Source of the DNA: Streptomyces sp. SCL15-4
GTDB taxonomy: Bacteria > Actinomycetota > Actinomycetes > Streptomycetales > Streptomycetaceae
Assembly (NCBI RefSeq): GCF_033366695.1
Contig: NZ_JAOBTQ010000001.1
Coordinates: 5,580,001-5,644,000 of the forward strand
DNA length: 64,000 nucleotides
Reading direction: 5' to 3'
In this document: piece by piece, positions 26,984 through 36,461 of the stretch
How the letters are laid out: every line of letters begins with the position of its first letter
Numbering within the stretch: the first letter of the stretch is position 1
The notes under the pieces: generated by a model
The model's database searches: none
What the model saw: only the letters and a program-made list of their open reading frames with translations
Told to the model about the DNA's origin: nothing
Translations under genes and position numbers: made by a program

Positions 26984-29101
26984 GTGATATCCACCGCTAT
27001 TCGCGTCGCCCGGGTGGGCAACGCGGCCGAGCTGGCCGCGGCGGTCCTCGTGATGCTGGGCTTCCCGGCCCTCATGCTGGCCGCGCTCGTCCCGAGCGTT
27101 CCCGCCTTCGCGGCCCTGGCCGCCGTGACGTATCTGGCGGACCACTATCTGCACCGCAAGGGCAGCTACCTGATCAACCGGCTCAGCAAGGTCCGGGCGG
27201 GCCTGTCGATCCGCTTCCTGATCCGGCAGCTGCTGCTGGTCCTGCTGCTGGCCCGCCTGTCCCTCTCGGACGACCTGATCTTCTACGGCGCGGTCGCCTG
27301 CTTCATCGCCTTCTACGGCCTCCAGGCCCCGCACGGTGCCCTAGTCACTCTCATCCGCAACCGCCGCCGGATGCCGGTCGCCACCCGCAACATCGACCTG
27401 AAGTCCCGCATCCGCATCCCGGACGCCCCGCCGCGCCGGCTGCTGCACCGCTCCGCGGAGAAGATGCTCCACCTCGATCTGTTCGCGGTCGCCGGCATCC
27501 TGGTCGCCGCCGAGCTGGACTCCGCCGCCCCCGGTTTCGTGGGCGTCGGCCTCACCTTCGGACTCGGCTGCCTCTACGTCCTCACGCTCGTGCCGTACGT
27601 GCGCGGCCGGCGGGTCCCGCCGCGGGCCGACACCGTCCTCGCCGCCGTCGACGACTGGCTGGCCGGCTACAAGCCGGAAACGGTCCTGTACTTCTCCGGC
27701 TCCAAGGACTCCGCCTACCAGGTCAACATGTGGCTGGAGACGATGGAGCGGCTGGAGACCCGGCCGCTGATCATCCTCCGCGAGCGCGTCATCCTGAACA
27801 ACCTCGCGCCCACCACGGTCCCCGTCATCTGCGTGCCCGGAGGGGTGCACCTGATGAACCTGGACCTGTCCACCGTGCGCGTCGCGCTCTACGCGGCCAA
27901 CGTCGGCAAGAACATCCACCTGCTGCGCGTGCCCACCATGAAGCACGTCTTCATCGGCCACGGCGACAGCGACAAGCTCGCCAGCGTCAACCCGTACAGC
28001 AAGGTGTACGACGAGGTGTGGACCGCCGGCCGGGCCGGCCGCGACCGCTACGCCATCGCCGACGTCGGCGTCCGCGACGACGACATCGTGGAGGTCGGCC
28101 GCCCGCAGCTCGCGCCCATCCAGAGCTGGCAGGGCGTGCCCGCCGGCCGTATCCCCACCGTGCTCTACGCCCCCACCTGGGAGGGCTGGGACGGCAACCC
28201 CGGCAACACCTCGATCGTGCTGGCCGGCGAGAACATCGTCCAGCGGCTGATCACGGCCGACCCGCCGGTCCGCGTCCTGTACAAGCCGCACCCGTTCACC
28301 GGCACCGTCAGCAAGGACGCCAAGGCAGCCCACCAGCGCATCGCCGCCCTGGTCGAGAAGGCCGCCGCCGAGCGCGCCGGCGACTCCCGCTTCACCGCCG
28401 ACCGCGCCGCCATGGACCGCGCCAAGGCCGAACTGGCCCGCATCGAGGCCCGCCTCGCCGAGCTGGCCGGCGCCGGCGGCACCAAGGGCGACGAGGCCGA
28501 GGCCACCCGCGACGGCATCGTGGACGTGGCCGGGCACGAGGAGATCGCCCGGCTGCGCGCCGAGTGGAACGAGGCCTACTGGCGCTCCTTCCCGTCGTAC
28601 GAGCACCGCGTCATCACCGGCGCCGAACCGCGCCTGTACGACTGCTTCAACGTCTCCGACGCGATGGTCTCCGACATCTCCTCCGTGGTCTCCGACTTCA
28701 TCGCGAGCGGCAAGCCGTACGCCGTCACCGACTCCGCCGCGGTGGGCGCCGAGGAGTTCAAGCGGCACAACACGGCCGTGCGCGCCGCGGTGATCCTGTC
28801 CAACAGCGCGGTCGAGCTGGGCGATCTGCTGCACGCCGTGCGCAATCCGTCCGCCGACCCGCTGGCGGAGGACCGCAAGGACCTGAAGGAGTACCTGCTC
28901 GGCCCCGACGAGCCGGCCTCGATCGACCAGTTCAACGGCGCCGTCGCCGACCTGGCCCGCAAGTCCGAGGCCCGCAACGCCGGTCAGGAGGACCGGCTGG
29001 CCGCGGAGGCCGACCCGGCCCGGGCGGCCGAGCTGACCGGCGCGGTGCCGGCCCAGCGCGCCGTGTCGGCCGGGGAGAGCGACGGCGTGACCGCGGGCTG
29101 A
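26984..29101 (+). CDS. CDP-glycerol/CDP-ribitol phosphotransferase (TagF/TarL-like) with N-terminal membrane domain
   Basis: A 705-residue teichoic-acid polymerase-type enzyme that transfers alditol phosphate from the CDP-alditol to a growing polymer at the inner membrane. Residues 1–210 hold several membrane segments, an extension absent from Bacillus TagF. The C-terminal glycerophosphotransferase domain has FIGHGDSDK (H326), LYAPTWEGW, YKPHP and the SDAMVSDISSVVSDF block that corresponds to the family's DYSS motif. A charged coiled-coil-like insert (about residues 450–530) lies inside this domain. The GTG at 26984 has weak upstream AGCAGG. It follows the CDP-alditol enzyme and precedes a GT2 enzyme, forming a polymer module. 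Confidence 0.87.
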   Translation: MISTAIRVARVGNAAELAAAVLVMLGFPALMLAALVPSVPAFAALAAVTYLADHYLHRKGSYLINRLSKVRAGLSIRFLIRQLLLVLLLARLSLSDDLIFYGAVACFIAFYGLQAPHGALVTLIRNRRRMPVATRNIDLKSRIRIPDAPPRRLLHRSAEKMLHLDLFAVAGILVAAELDSAAPGFVGVGLTFGLGCLYVLTLVPYVRGRRVPPRADTVLAAVDDWLAGYKPETVLYFSGSKDSAYQVNMWLETMERLETRPLIILRERVILNNLAPTTVPVICVPGGVHLMNLDLSTVRVALYAANVGKNIHLLRVPTMKHVFIGHGDSDKLASVNPYSKVYDEVWTAGRAGRDRYAIADVGVRDDDIVEVGRPQLAPIQSWQGVPAGRIPTVLYAPTWEGWDGNPGNTSIVLAGENIVQRLITADPPVRVLYKPHPFTGTVSKDAKAAHQRIAALVEKAAAERAGDSRFTADRAAMDRAKAELARIEARLAELAGAGGTKGDEAEATRDGIVDVAGHEEIARLRAEWNEAYWRSFPSYEHRVITGAEPRLYDCFNVSDAMVSDISSVVSDFIASGKPYAVTDSAAVGAEEFKRHNTAVRAAVILSNSAVELGDLLHAVRNPSADPLAEDRKDLKEYLLGPDEPASIDQFNGAVADLARKSEARNAGQEDRLAAEADPARAAELTGAVPAQRAVSAGESDGVTAG

Positions 29102-29338
29102 CCGGCCCGCCGCGGTCCGCCCGGCCCCCGGGGAGCACTCCCCGGGGGCCTTCGTCTTGCCGTGCTCTCAACCGGGGCCGGGCGGTTCTTACCGTGCGGG
29201 CGTACTGTCTGTGCGGTGGCCGTCTGTGAGATCCGCCACTCAGGGCGTCCGGTCGGGCAACCACCACTTGCGACCGTCCGTCTAGCACCTTGCGATCGAG
29301 TCGATGCGGGGGAAAATCTTGGTGAACGAGGGGGAAGT

Positions 29339-30565
29339 GTGACCGTCGTGACGCAGCCCGATGTGAGCGTGATCATCGGGGCGTACGAAGCGATGCCGTA
29401 CCTGGTCGAGTGCCTGGCATCCGTCGAGGCCCAGACCATCGGCGCGGACCGGATGGAGGTCATCGCGGTCGACGACGGCTCCACCGACGGCACCGGCGAC
29501 TGCCTGGAGGAGTTCGCCGCCCGCGCCCCCATGCCGGTGAGCGTCATCCGCCAGGAGAACTCCGGCGGGCCGAGCGGCCCCCGCAACGTCGGCCTGGGCA
29601 AGGCGACCGGCCGCTACGTCTTCTTCCTCGACGCCGACGACCGGCTCGGCCCCGAGGCCCTCGAGCGCATGGTCGCCATGGCCGACAAGAACGGCACGGA
29701 CGTCGTCCTCGGCCGGGTCGAGGGCGTCAACCGCTCCGCGCCGAAGTCCATGTGGGGCAAGACGCTGGACCGGGCCGACGTCTTCACCTCCAACATCAAG
29801 TTCACCCTCAGCGCGCAGAAGCTGTTCCGCCGGGCCCTGCTGGAACGGCACGGCATGCGGTTCGACGAGTCGCTGTTCACCGGCGAGGACGCCCTCTTCA
29901 CACTGGAGGCGTACCTGCGCGCCGACGGTGTCTCCGTGGTCGCCGACTACACCTGCTACTACCTGGTCGGCCGCGACGACGGCAAGCAGGTCACCAAGAG
30001 CGGCAGCTACACCCTGCGCTTCGACTCCGCGCGCTCCCTGATGAAGCTGATCGCCGACATGGTCCCGGCCGGCGACAAGCGCGACCTGCTCATGGTCCGG
30101 CCGTTCCTCGTCACGCTGCTGCCGCAGTTCGGCCCGAAGTTCCTCACCGACAGCGAGGAGATCCGGCGCAACAAGCTGGAGCTGGCCAAGCCGCTGATGG
30201 ACGCCTACTGGACGCCCGGTGTGGCCCGCCGGCTGAAGGTGCACGAGCGGCTGCGGCTGCACCTGGTCGCCATGCAGCGGCCCGACCTGCTGCTGGACGT
30301 CGTCAGGTTCGTCAAGGAGAAGAAGCAGGCCGACGCCGTGCTGGAGAAGCGCGGTACCCGGCTCTACCTCGGCTACCCGCACTTCCGGTCCAAGGCCGCC
30401 GGCATCCCCGACGAGATCTACCGCGCCGAGGCCCGTGAGGCCCGCGCCTACCCGGGCTACCGCGAGGCCGTCGCCAACTCCGTCCCGCGCCGCGCCGTGC
30501 GCAAGATCCGGCGCAAGCTGCGGCGCGTGCTGTCGGGCAAGGGTTTCGGAGCGGCGGCGGCCTGA
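29339..30565 (+). CDS. Family 2 glycosyltransferase, probably acting on a wall polymer
   Basis: A 408-residue enzyme with a GT-A fold: VSVIIGAYEAMPYL at the start, the nucleotide-sugar site AVDDGSTDGT, FFLDADDRL (DxD) and a downstream GEDALFTLEAY that fits the catalytic ED motif of inverting GT2 enzymes. The C-terminal 100 residues are basic (AVRKIRRKLRRVLSG) and could lie at the membrane. The position behind the TagF-like gene suggests that it decorates the same polymer, as TarS-like enzymes do. GTG 29339 overlaps the TGA of a 12-codon frame (ATG 29304) and has GGGGGAA close upstream; GTG 29348 is a possible alternative. The transcript probably ends at the hairpin 30584–30615. Confidence 0.88.
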   Translation: MTVVTQPDVSVIIGAYEAMPYLVECLASVEAQTIGADRMEVIAVDDGSTDGTGDCLEEFAARAPMPVSVIRQENSGGPSGPRNVGLGKATGRYVFFLDADDRLGPEALERMVAMADKNGTDVVLGRVEGVNRSAPKSMWGKTLDRADVFTSNIKFTLSAQKLFRRALLERHGMRFDESLFTGEDALFTLEAYLRADGVSVVADYTCYYLVGRDDGKQVTKSGSYTLRFDSARSLMKLIADMVPAGDKRDLLMVRPFLVTLLPQFGPKFLTDSEEIRRNKLELAKPLMDAYWTPGVARRLKVHERLRLHLVAMQRPDLLLDVVRFVKEKKQADAVLEKRGTRLYLGYPHFRSKAAGIPDEIYRAEAREARAYPGYREAVANSVPRRAVRKIRRKLRRVLSGKGFGAAAA

Positions 30566-30583
30566 TGGCCGACGGCGGATGAG

Positions 30584-30615
30584 GCGGGGCCCGGGCGGAT
30601 ACACCCGGACCCCGC
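30584..30615 (+). terminator. Terminator hairpin after the GT2 gene
   Basis: GCGGGGCCCGGG (30584–30595) pairs with CCCGGACCCCGC (30604–30615) with one mismatch and an 8-nt loop. It may serve both converging transcripts. Confidence 0.6.
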
Positions 30616-30714
30616 GTCCCACCCACCGCCGCACCGCCGTCCGCGGGCACTCCACGCTGCCACCGGGACGCCCACCGCCCTCGGGCCCGTGAGCGAGCGG
30701 TGGCCTCCGCCGCT

Positions 30715-30784
30715 CTCGGGGCGGCGAATGGCCAGTGGCCTTGCCTGCCCTCGGGGCGGCGAGTGGCCAGTGGCCCTTGCGCAT
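30715..30784. repeat. 35-bp direct repeat in the convergent intergenic region
   Basis: CTCGGGGCGGCGA followed by a TGGCCAGTGGCC block occurs at 30715 and again at 30750. The region 30566–30899 (334 bp, between converging genes) contains this repeat and the terminator hairpin but no gene I can support. Confidence 0.7.
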
Positions 30785-30899
30785 CTGCGGGGCCGCGTCT
30801 GCCCGACGGCCCGCACCGTCCCTCGGCCCGCGTGAGACCGATGGCCTGCGCCGCCCTTCGGCCGCCCGCGTGAGCCGGCGGCCCTTGCCGTCGCCGGGG

Positions 30900-32291
30900 C
30901 TACTGCTTGCCGGACTGGAGCGCGCGGCGCAGGGGACGGCCCACCACGCGGCGCGCGCGGCGGTAGACGGACGTGCCGGAGCCCGGGTTCGCCGCGTCCT
31001 TCGCCTTCGCCAGCTCCCGCCGCAACCGCTCGTTTTCCTGGGCGAGTTCGCTCACCTGGCTGTGCAGCCAGCCGAACCGGCCGCTCAGCGCGGCGGGGTC
31101 GGCGTCGGTCCACGGCCGGACGCCCGGCGGGAACGCCAGCGACCGCATCCTCTTGTCGAAGGCCGCACCGCCGTCGCCGTGCGTGAAGGTGTTCTCGAGC
31201 CCGTTCTTGTCCAGGAAGGCCACGAAGCGGTCGAAGCGCTCCGCGTGGCCCCCGACCAGCCCGCTCAGGTCCAGCTGCTCGTACAGCCGGATCGGGTCCG
31301 CCGCCAGCAGCTCCTTGGTGACCTGGTCCAGCCGCCGGTGCGGGATCTCGAAGTACCGGCACAGCTCCAGCGTGCGCGAGTCGCCGCACAGCACCGTCGC
31401 GGGCGTCCCCGCGAGCAGCGCCGCGATGTTGCCGTGGATGCGCGAGCCGAAGGAGAAGTCGTAGGAGCGCAGGTCGTCGATCCAGGTGACCGGGTCGACG
31501 TACACCCGCGCCTTGCCCTCCCGGTACATCGGGTGGTCCGGGTGCGTCGGCATCGCCGTCACGCGGGCGTTGGGGTCGCTCAGGTCCCGCCAGTGCAGCT
31601 GCCGGGCGTCGCTGATGTTCTGCCCGATGAAGCACAGGTTCGGATAGCGGTCGTGGGCGCGGGTGATGATCCGGTCCAGGCCCTGCTTCTGCACCGCGTG
31701 GTGCGAACCGTTCACCGCGATCCGCGAGTCCGCCGTCAGCCGGGGCACCCGCTTGCGCACGTCGAGTTCCCGGCCGTACAGGAACATCGACGGACAGCCG
31801 ATGACCTCGACATCACGGAAACCCAGGTCGCGCAGGTACTGCTCGGTGAACTCGCCGCGCACCCCGATGGAGGCGCTGCGGTCCAGCACCGCCGCGCAGA
31901 AGTCGCGCACCGACTGCTCCATCGGCTTCAGCCGCGCCGGGTCGTAGCCCAGCCCGGCCTGCGCGCCGACCCCCAGCACCACGACGGGGATCCGCAGCTT
32001 GCCGATCAGGCGGGTCAGCCGCTTCAGCCGGCCCTCGAAGGACGGCCGGAAGGCGTTGGCGAGCGGCACGACGAAGGCGTCGTACTCCTCGTTGATCCGG
32101 GCCGCCGCCGAGACGTCCGTCCCGATGCCGTTGGAGACGACCTCGGTGTGCGGTGTCTCCAGGATCTTGTGCGCGGCATCGCTGAAGATCAGGTTGCCGG
32201 AGTTGGTGGCGATGACGTCCCGGTGGAGAGCCTCCTCGATGGACAGGACGTCGTACGGGCTCTTGCCCGAGCGCAGCAGGAGGCGCTTCAC
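30900..32291 (-). CDS. Polysaccharide pyruvyl transferase family protein
   Basis: A 463-residue member of the pyruvyltransferase fold family, which adds ketal pyruvate from phosphoenolpyruvate to sugars or glycerol units of surface polymers. Recognisable parts are SGNLIFSDAAHKIL near the start, VLGVGAQAG, SIGVRGEFTEQYLRDLG and the C-terminal DFSFGSRIHGNIAALLAGTP, which is the most typical motif. The last 60 residues form a short coiled coil (SELAQENERLRRELAK). The start is put at GTG 32291 because good family sequence begins there; the frame runs further upstream without conserved sequence. No ribosome site is seen, and CATAAT lies nine bases before the GTG, so the message may be leaderless or nearly so. 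It is divergent from proB and converges on the teichoic module. Confidence 0.85.
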   Translation of the reverse strand: MKRLLLRSGKSPYDVLSIEEALHRDVIATNSGNLIFSDAAHKILETPHTEVVSNGIGTDVSAAARINEEYDAFVVPLANAFRPSFEGRLKRLTRLIGKLRIPVVVLGVGAQAGLGYDPARLKPMEQSVRDFCAAVLDRSASIGVRGEFTEQYLRDLGFRDVEVIGCPSMFLYGRELDVRKRVPRLTADSRIAVNGSHHAVQKQGLDRIITRAHDRYPNLCFIGQNISDARQLHWRDLSDPNARVTAMPTHPDHPMYREGKARVYVDPVTWIDDLRSYDFSFGSRIHGNIAALLAGTPATVLCGDSRTLELCRYFEIPHRRLDQVTKELLAADPIRLYEQLDLSGLVGGHAERFDRFVAFLDKNGLENTFTHGDGGAAFDKRMRSLAFPPGVRPWTDADPAALSGRFGWLHSQVSELAQENERLRRELAKAKDAANPGSGTSVYRRARRVVGRPLRRALQSGKQ

Positions 32292-32370
32292 AGGGCGAAC
32301 ATTATGTGACACAAAGTTCAACTTATGTTGGACCAGGTTTTGATTTCTACAGGCAACCACTACAACTTTT
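32292..32370. promoter_or_regulatory. A/T-rich divergent promoter region between the pyruvyltransferase gene and proB
   Basis: This stretch is clearly less GC-rich than its surroundings (for example ATTATGTGACACAAAGTT from 32301). On the minus strand CATAAT (32306–32301) is a credible -10 for the pyruvyltransferase gene. No convincing -35 is visible. Confidence 0.45.
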
Positions 32371-32506
32371 TTGCCGTCCGCGAATCTGTGAGCGAACCCT
32401 GCGCCCGCGCGCTGTCCGGGAGCTGGACCGGTGAGCGGCTCCCGGTGCCGTTCGCGTAGATTGCCCGGGCAGGCAGCCGGCAGCGCGCGAGGGGACGGAA
32501 GGCACC

Positions 32507-33634
32507 GTGGCAAGGGCAAGACAGGCCGTGGGCGAGGCCCGCAGGATCGTCGTCAAGGTGGGTTCCTCCTCGCTGACCACCGCCGCCGGCGGCCTGGACG
32601 CCGACCGCGTCGACGCCCTCGTCGACGTCCTCGCCAAGAGCCGCGGCGGCGGAGAGCGGGAGATCGTCCTCGTCTCCTCCGGCGCCATCGCCGCCGGCCT
32701 CGCCCCGCTCGGCCTGCGCCGCCGCCCCCGGGACCTCGCCCGCCAGCAGGCCGCCGCCAGCGTCGGCCAGGGCCTGCTGGTCGCCCGCTACACCGCCTCC
32801 TTCGCCCGCTACGGCGTCCGCGTCGGCCAGGTCCTGCTCACCAGCGACGACATGAGCCGCCGCGCCCACCACCGCAACGCCTCGCGCACCCTCGACGAGC
32901 TGCTCGCGATGGGCGCCTTCCCGATCGTCAACGAGAACGACACCGTCGCCACCGACGAGATCCGCTTCGGCGACAACGACCGCCTCGCCGCGCTCGTCGC
33001 CCACCTCGTCCACGCCGACCTGCTCGTCCTCCTCTCCGATGTCGACGGCGTCTACGACGGCGACCCCAGCAGGCCCGGCACCTCCCGGATAGCCGAGGTG
33101 AGGAGCCCGCGGGACCTCGCCGGCGTCGAGATCGGCAGCGCGGGCAAGGCCGGCGTCGGCACCGGCGGCATGGTCACCAAGGTGGAGGCCGCCCGGATCG
33201 CCGCCGCCGCCGGCATCCCGGTGGTGCTCACCAGCGCCGTCCACGCGGCCGAGGCCCTGGCCGGCGGCGACACCGGCACCTACTTCCACCCCACCGGCAA
33301 GCGCTCCGCCGACCGCCTCCTGTGGCTCCAGCACGCCTCCACCCCGCAGGGCGCGCTGACCCTGGACGACGGCGCGGTGGACGCGGTCGTGAACGGCCGC
33401 AAGTCGCTGCTGCCCGCCGGGATCGCCGCCGTGGAAGGCGAGTTCAGCGCCGGCGACCCCGTCGAACTGCGCGACGCGCGCGGCCGCGCGGTGGCCCGGG
33501 GACTCGTCAACTTCGACGCCAAGGAGATCCCCCGGCTGCTCGGGCGTTCGACGCACGAGCTGGCACGCGAGCTGGGCGCCGCGTACGAACGCGAGGTCGT
33601 ACACAGGGACGACCTGGTGCTCCTGCACGTCTGA
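32507..33634 (+). CDS. proB: Glutamate 5-kinase
   Basis: A 375-residue enzyme catalysing the first step of proline synthesis, ATP-dependent phosphorylation of glutamate. The amino-acid kinase domain has RIVVKVGSSSLT at the start, SSGAIAAG, NENDTVATDEIRFGDND and GTGGMVTKVEAA. The C-terminal PUA domain (about residues 285–365) is complete. The GTG at 32507 follows GGAAGG. proA lies 0.75 kb downstream with a small orphan gene and a terminator between them, so the two proline genes are not one simple operon here. Confidence 0.97.
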   Translation: MARARQAVGEARRIVVKVGSSSLTTAAGGLDADRVDALVDVLAKSRGGGEREIVLVSSGAIAAGLAPLGLRRRPRDLARQQAAASVGQGLLVARYTASFARYGVRVGQVLLTSDDMSRRAHHRNASRTLDELLAMGAFPIVNENDTVATDEIRFGDNDRLAALVAHLVHADLLVLLSDVDGVYDGDPSRPGTSRIAEVRSPRDLAGVEIGSAGKAGVGTGGMVTKVEAARIAAAAGIPVVLTSAVHAAEALAGGDTGTYFHPTGKRSADRLLWLQHASTPQGALTLDDGAVDAVVNGRKSLLPAGIAAVEGEFSAGDPVELRDARGRAVARGLVNFDAKEIPRLLGRSTHELARELGAAYEREVVHRDDLVLLHV

Positions 33635-33664
33635 CGCTCGCAAAACCACTCGTAAAGCGGAGCG

Positions 33665-33696
33665 TACGGAACGCCCCCGGTGGGGGACGTTCCGTA
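33665..33696 (+). terminator. Terminator hairpin after proB
   Basis: TACGGAACG (33665–33673) pairs with CGTTCCGTA (33688–33696), and CCCC/GGGG extends the stem inside. It is followed by AAAC. Confidence 0.75.
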
Positions 33697-33821
33697 AAAC
33701 CCCCACGCGAACTCCTGCGGCCTGCTCAACTTTGTCTCGGGAACATGTTGAAGGGGACACGTTCCGTCAAGGGGCCAAGCGAGCCATACGGCCTTGCCGG
33801 CCATGCGTGAAGGAGGCCGTC

Positions 33822-34247
33822 GTGAGACGAGTGCGCCCGGGGGCGGCGTCCCGCGGTGCTCTGACGAGCGTCGCGGCCGGGGACACCTATGAGCAACCCA
33901 GGGACCTGCCCAGGCTGTGGCACGTCACCCTGAGCGTCTCCGGTGAGCAGGTTCCGCTGCCGGAACTGCGGCGGGCCCTGGAACAGCTCGCCCACGACCA
34001 CCCCTTCCTGCTGACCAGCAGATACGCGACCGACCACGCGGAGATCCGGTACTGGGAAGAGGCCCGCGACCTGCACGACGCCGCCGCGGTGGCGCTGCGC
34101 CTGTGGGGCGAGCACCGGCAGAGCGCCGGCCTGCCGCGCTGGGAGATCGTCGGCCTGGAGGTCATCGACCGGGAGACCTACCACCACCGCATCGCCGAGG
34201 GCTACGGCCCGTCACCGGCCACACCGGTGGGCGTACACCCGTTCTGA
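33822..34247 (+). CDS. Small conserved protein of unknown function between proB and proA
   Basis: A 141-residue soluble protein that I cannot assign to a named family. The body contains LWHVTLSVSGEQVPLPELRRALEQLAHDHPFLL, then a helical region and WEIVGLEVIDRETYHHRI. This pattern suggests a small alpha/beta fold, perhaps ferredoxin-like, that takes part in binding. The GTG at 33822 has AAGGAGG (33810–33816) five bases upstream, which is a strong signal that the gene is real. The codon bias is also typical. proA follows after 142 bp. Confidence 0.75.
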   Translation: MRRVRPGAASRGALTSVAAGDTYEQPRDLPRLWHVTLSVSGEQVPLPELRRALEQLAHDHPFLLTSRYATDHAEIRYWEEARDLHDAAAVALRLWGEHRQSAGLPRWEIVGLEVIDRETYHHRIAEGYGPSPATPVGVHPF

Positions 34248-34389
34248 TCCGGGTCCCGGAGAGGGAGCCGGCAAGGGGTCCGGGCGAGGAGATCGGTAGA
34301 GGTCCGGGGGAGGGGTTCACCCTTTTTGGGGTGTCTCGGGGTGTGGGACGACCGCTGAACCGCGGCGTCCCGCGCACTACCCTTCCCCC

Positions 34390-35676
34390 ATGACCACGCT
34401 CTCGCCGTACGACTCGATGTCCCCGGTCACCCAGGCCGCCTACCGGGCCAAGGCCGCCGCCGCCGACCTCGCGCCGCTGCCGCGCGCCGTGAAGGACGAC
34501 GCGCTGCTCGCCATCGCCGACGCCCTGGAGGTCCGGACCGCCGAGATCGTCGAGGCCAACGCCAAGGACGTGGCCAAGGCCCGGGAGAGCGGCACCAGCG
34601 AGGCCATCGTCGACCGGCTCACCCTCACCCCCGAGCGGGTCCGCGCCATCGCCTCCGACGTCCGCGACGTGGCGCAGCTGCCCGACCCGGTCGGCGAGGT
34701 CGTCCGCGGCTCCACCCTTCCCAACGGCATCGACCTGCGCCAGGTCCGCGTCCCGCTCGGCGTCGTCGGCATCATCTACGAGGCCCGCCCGAACGTGACG
34801 GTCGACGCGGCGGCCCTGTGCCTGAAGTCCGGCAACGCCGTCCTGCTGCGCGGCTCCGCCTCCGCCTACGAGTCCAACACCGCGCTGGTCCGCGTCATCC
34901 GGGACGCCGTCGGCGGCGCCGGGCTTCCCGCCGACGCCGTCCAGCTCGTCCCCGGCGAGAGCCGCGACTCCGTCCGCGAGCTGATGCGCGCCCGCGGCCT
35001 GGTGGACGTCCTCATCCCGCGCGGCGGCGCGTCCCTGATCCGGACCGTCGTCAACGAGTCCACGGTCCCCGTGATCGAGACCGGCACCGGCAACTGCCAC
35101 GTCTACGTCGACGCCCAGGCCGACATCGACACCGCCATCGAGATCCTGATCAACTCCAAGGCCCAGCGGGTCAGCGTCTGCAACGCCGCCGAGACCCTCC
35201 TCGTCCACCAGGACATCGCCCCCGAGTTCCTGCCCCGCGCCCTGGACGCCCTCGCCGAGGCCGGAGTCACCGTCCACGCCGACGACCGGGTCATGGCCTA
35301 CGCCAAGGACTCCGAGGCCACCGTGGTCGAGGCCACCCCCGAGGACTGGGAGACCGAGTACCTCTCCCACGACATCGCCGCCGCGGTGGTCGACTCCCTG
35401 GACAAGGCCGTCGAGCACATCCGGCTGTGGACCTCCGGCCACACCGAGGCCATCGTCACCACCTCGCAGCAGGCCGCCCGCCGTTTCACCCAGCTGGTCG
35501 ACTCCACCACCGTCGCCGTGAACGCCTCCACCCGCTTCACCGACGGCGGCCAGTTCGGCTTCGGCGCCGAGATCGGCATCTCCACCCAGAAGCTGCACGC
35601 CCGCGGCCCGATGGGCCTGCCGGAGCTGACCAGCACCAAGTACATCGTCACCGGTGACGGCCACGTACGCCGCTGA
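34390..35676 (+). CDS. proA: Glutamate-5-semialdehyde dehydrogenase (gamma-glutamyl phosphate reductase)
   Basis: A 428-residue NADPH-dependent enzyme that reduces glutamyl 5-phosphate in the second step of proline synthesis. It has the aldehyde dehydrogenase fold with [34 protein letters not shown] sequence (two adjacent parts, from about residue 120), the catalytic Cys in [16 protein letters not shown] and the C-terminal [25 protein letters not shown] region of ProA. Length is normal. It begins at ATG 34390 and is read in the same direction as proB. Confidence 0.97.
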   Translation: MTTLSPYDSMSPVTQAAYRAKAAAADLAPLPRAVKDDALLAIADALEVRTAEIVEANAKDVAKARESGTSEAIVDRLTLTPERVRAIASDVRDVAQLPDPVGEVVRGSTLPNGIDLRQVRVPLGVVGIIYEARPNVTVDAAALCLKSGNAVLLRGSASAYESNTALVRVIRDAVGGAGLPADAVQLVPGESRDSVRELMRARGLVDVLIPRGGASLIRTVVNESTVPVIETGTGNCHVYVDAQADIDTAIEILINSKAQRVSVCNAAETLLVHQDIAPEFLPRALDALAEAGVTVHADDRVMAYAKDSEATVVEATPEDWETEYLSHDIAAAVVDSLDKAVEHIRLWTSGHTEAIVTTSQQAARRFTQLVDSTTVAVNASTRFTDGGQFGFGAEIGISTQKLHARGPMGLPELTSTKYIVTGDGHVRR

Positions 35677-35784
35677 GGTTCACCCGTTCGGCTTAAGCGT
35701 CCCCGGCGCCGGGAGTCCGGCCGAAAGGCGTCTCACCCGGCGGACGAATTTCCGTACCGTCTGCCCAAAATGACCCCCCAGGTC

Positions 35785-35790
35785 TACTCT
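35785..35790 (+). promoter_or_regulatory. -10 element TACTCT placed for leaderless transcription
   Basis: TACTCT is followed by exactly six bases (GGATCC) and then GTG 35797. No clear -35 is seen. The same arrangement stands before the related gene at 36462. Confidence 0.55.
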
Positions 35791-35796
35791 GGATCC

Positions 35797-36363
35797 GTGC
35801 CGGAGGACGTGGGGGGTACGCCGTTTTCTGACGGCCGGGAGCCCGACGACGACCACGACCACGGGGTGTCGGACGAAGAGTTCGCCTCCGTGGTCTTCGA
35901 CGAGGCCTTCGTACGGGCGGCCACGGTCCATGAGCCGTCCGCGGTCGAACGCCTCCTCGCCGCCGCCCAGGCCAGAGCCGAGGCCTCCGAGGCGGAGGCC
36001 CGCCGCGCCCACGCCCGAGGCGAGCGCTACGACGACGGCTACGGCCCCGACGGCCCCGGATTCGGTCAAGATCACGACGATGACGAGCTGGACGACGCCT
36101 ACGTCCTCGGCGACGGCCCCTACGGCCCGTACGGCAAGCAGGTCCGCTGGCACCGCCCCGTCGCCTGGTTCCTCGCCGTCGTGATGGGCATCGGCATGGT
36201 CGCCCTGGCCTTCGCCGCCGTCTACCGAGGAGGCTCCCCGGGCACCCGCGACCGGGTGCCCGCGCCCGCCTCGACCGGCGTCGGGAAGGAAACCGCGTCC
36301 GCTCCCGCCCCCTCCGACGACCACCGCCGGCCGGCCGTCTCGGCCGTCCCGCCCGCTCCCTGA
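35797..36363 (+). CDS. Acidic single-pass membrane protein (paralogue of the next gene)
   Basis: A 188-residue protein with a strongly acidic cytoplasmic part (about residues 1–118, rich in D/E/G), one membrane segment (about 123–144) and a short Pro/Ala-rich outer tail. The stretch SVVFDEAFVRAATVHEPSAVERL is closely matched in the next gene (SVVFDESFVRAA…), showing common descent. GTG 35797 is preferred because TACTCT six bases upstream would start the mRNA at the GTG and there is no ribosome site. An in-frame ATG at 35770 lies upstream of that -10. Genes in this position near proA have been reported, to my memory, as interaction partners of the Mre complex in S. coelicolor; I cannot confirm that here. 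Function unknown. Confidence 0.75.
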   Translation: MPEDVGGTPFSDGREPDDDHDHGVSDEEFASVVFDEAFVRAATVHEPSAVERLLAAAQARAEASEAEARRAHARGERYDDGYGPDGPGFGQDHDDDELDDAYVLGDGPYGPYGKQVRWHRPVAWFLAVVMGIGMVALAFAAVYRGGSPGTRDRVPAPASTGVGKETASAPAPSDDHRRPAVSAVPPAP

Positions 36364-36427
36364 GCGCCCTCGGAGCACCTCTCCCGAGCCTGTCGAGAAC
36401 CTGTCAGAAGTTGTCGTCGGCCGGGCG

Positions 36428-36455
36428 TTTACCCGGGGCCCGCCGGACCTACTCT
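36428..36455 (+). promoter_or_regulatory. Promoter with TTTACC/TACTCT for leaderless transcription
   Basis: TTTACC (36428–36433), a 16-bp spacer and TACTCT (36450–36455) precede ATG 36462 by six bases, so transcription would begin at the start codon. Confidence 0.6.
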
Positions 36456-36461
36456 GAAAGT

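Noticed and set aside
29304..29342. Twelve-codon upstream frame overlapping the GT2 start
   Set aside because: It has no ribosome site and no telling codon run, so I do not list it as a leader peptide, although the GTGA overlap could couple translation.
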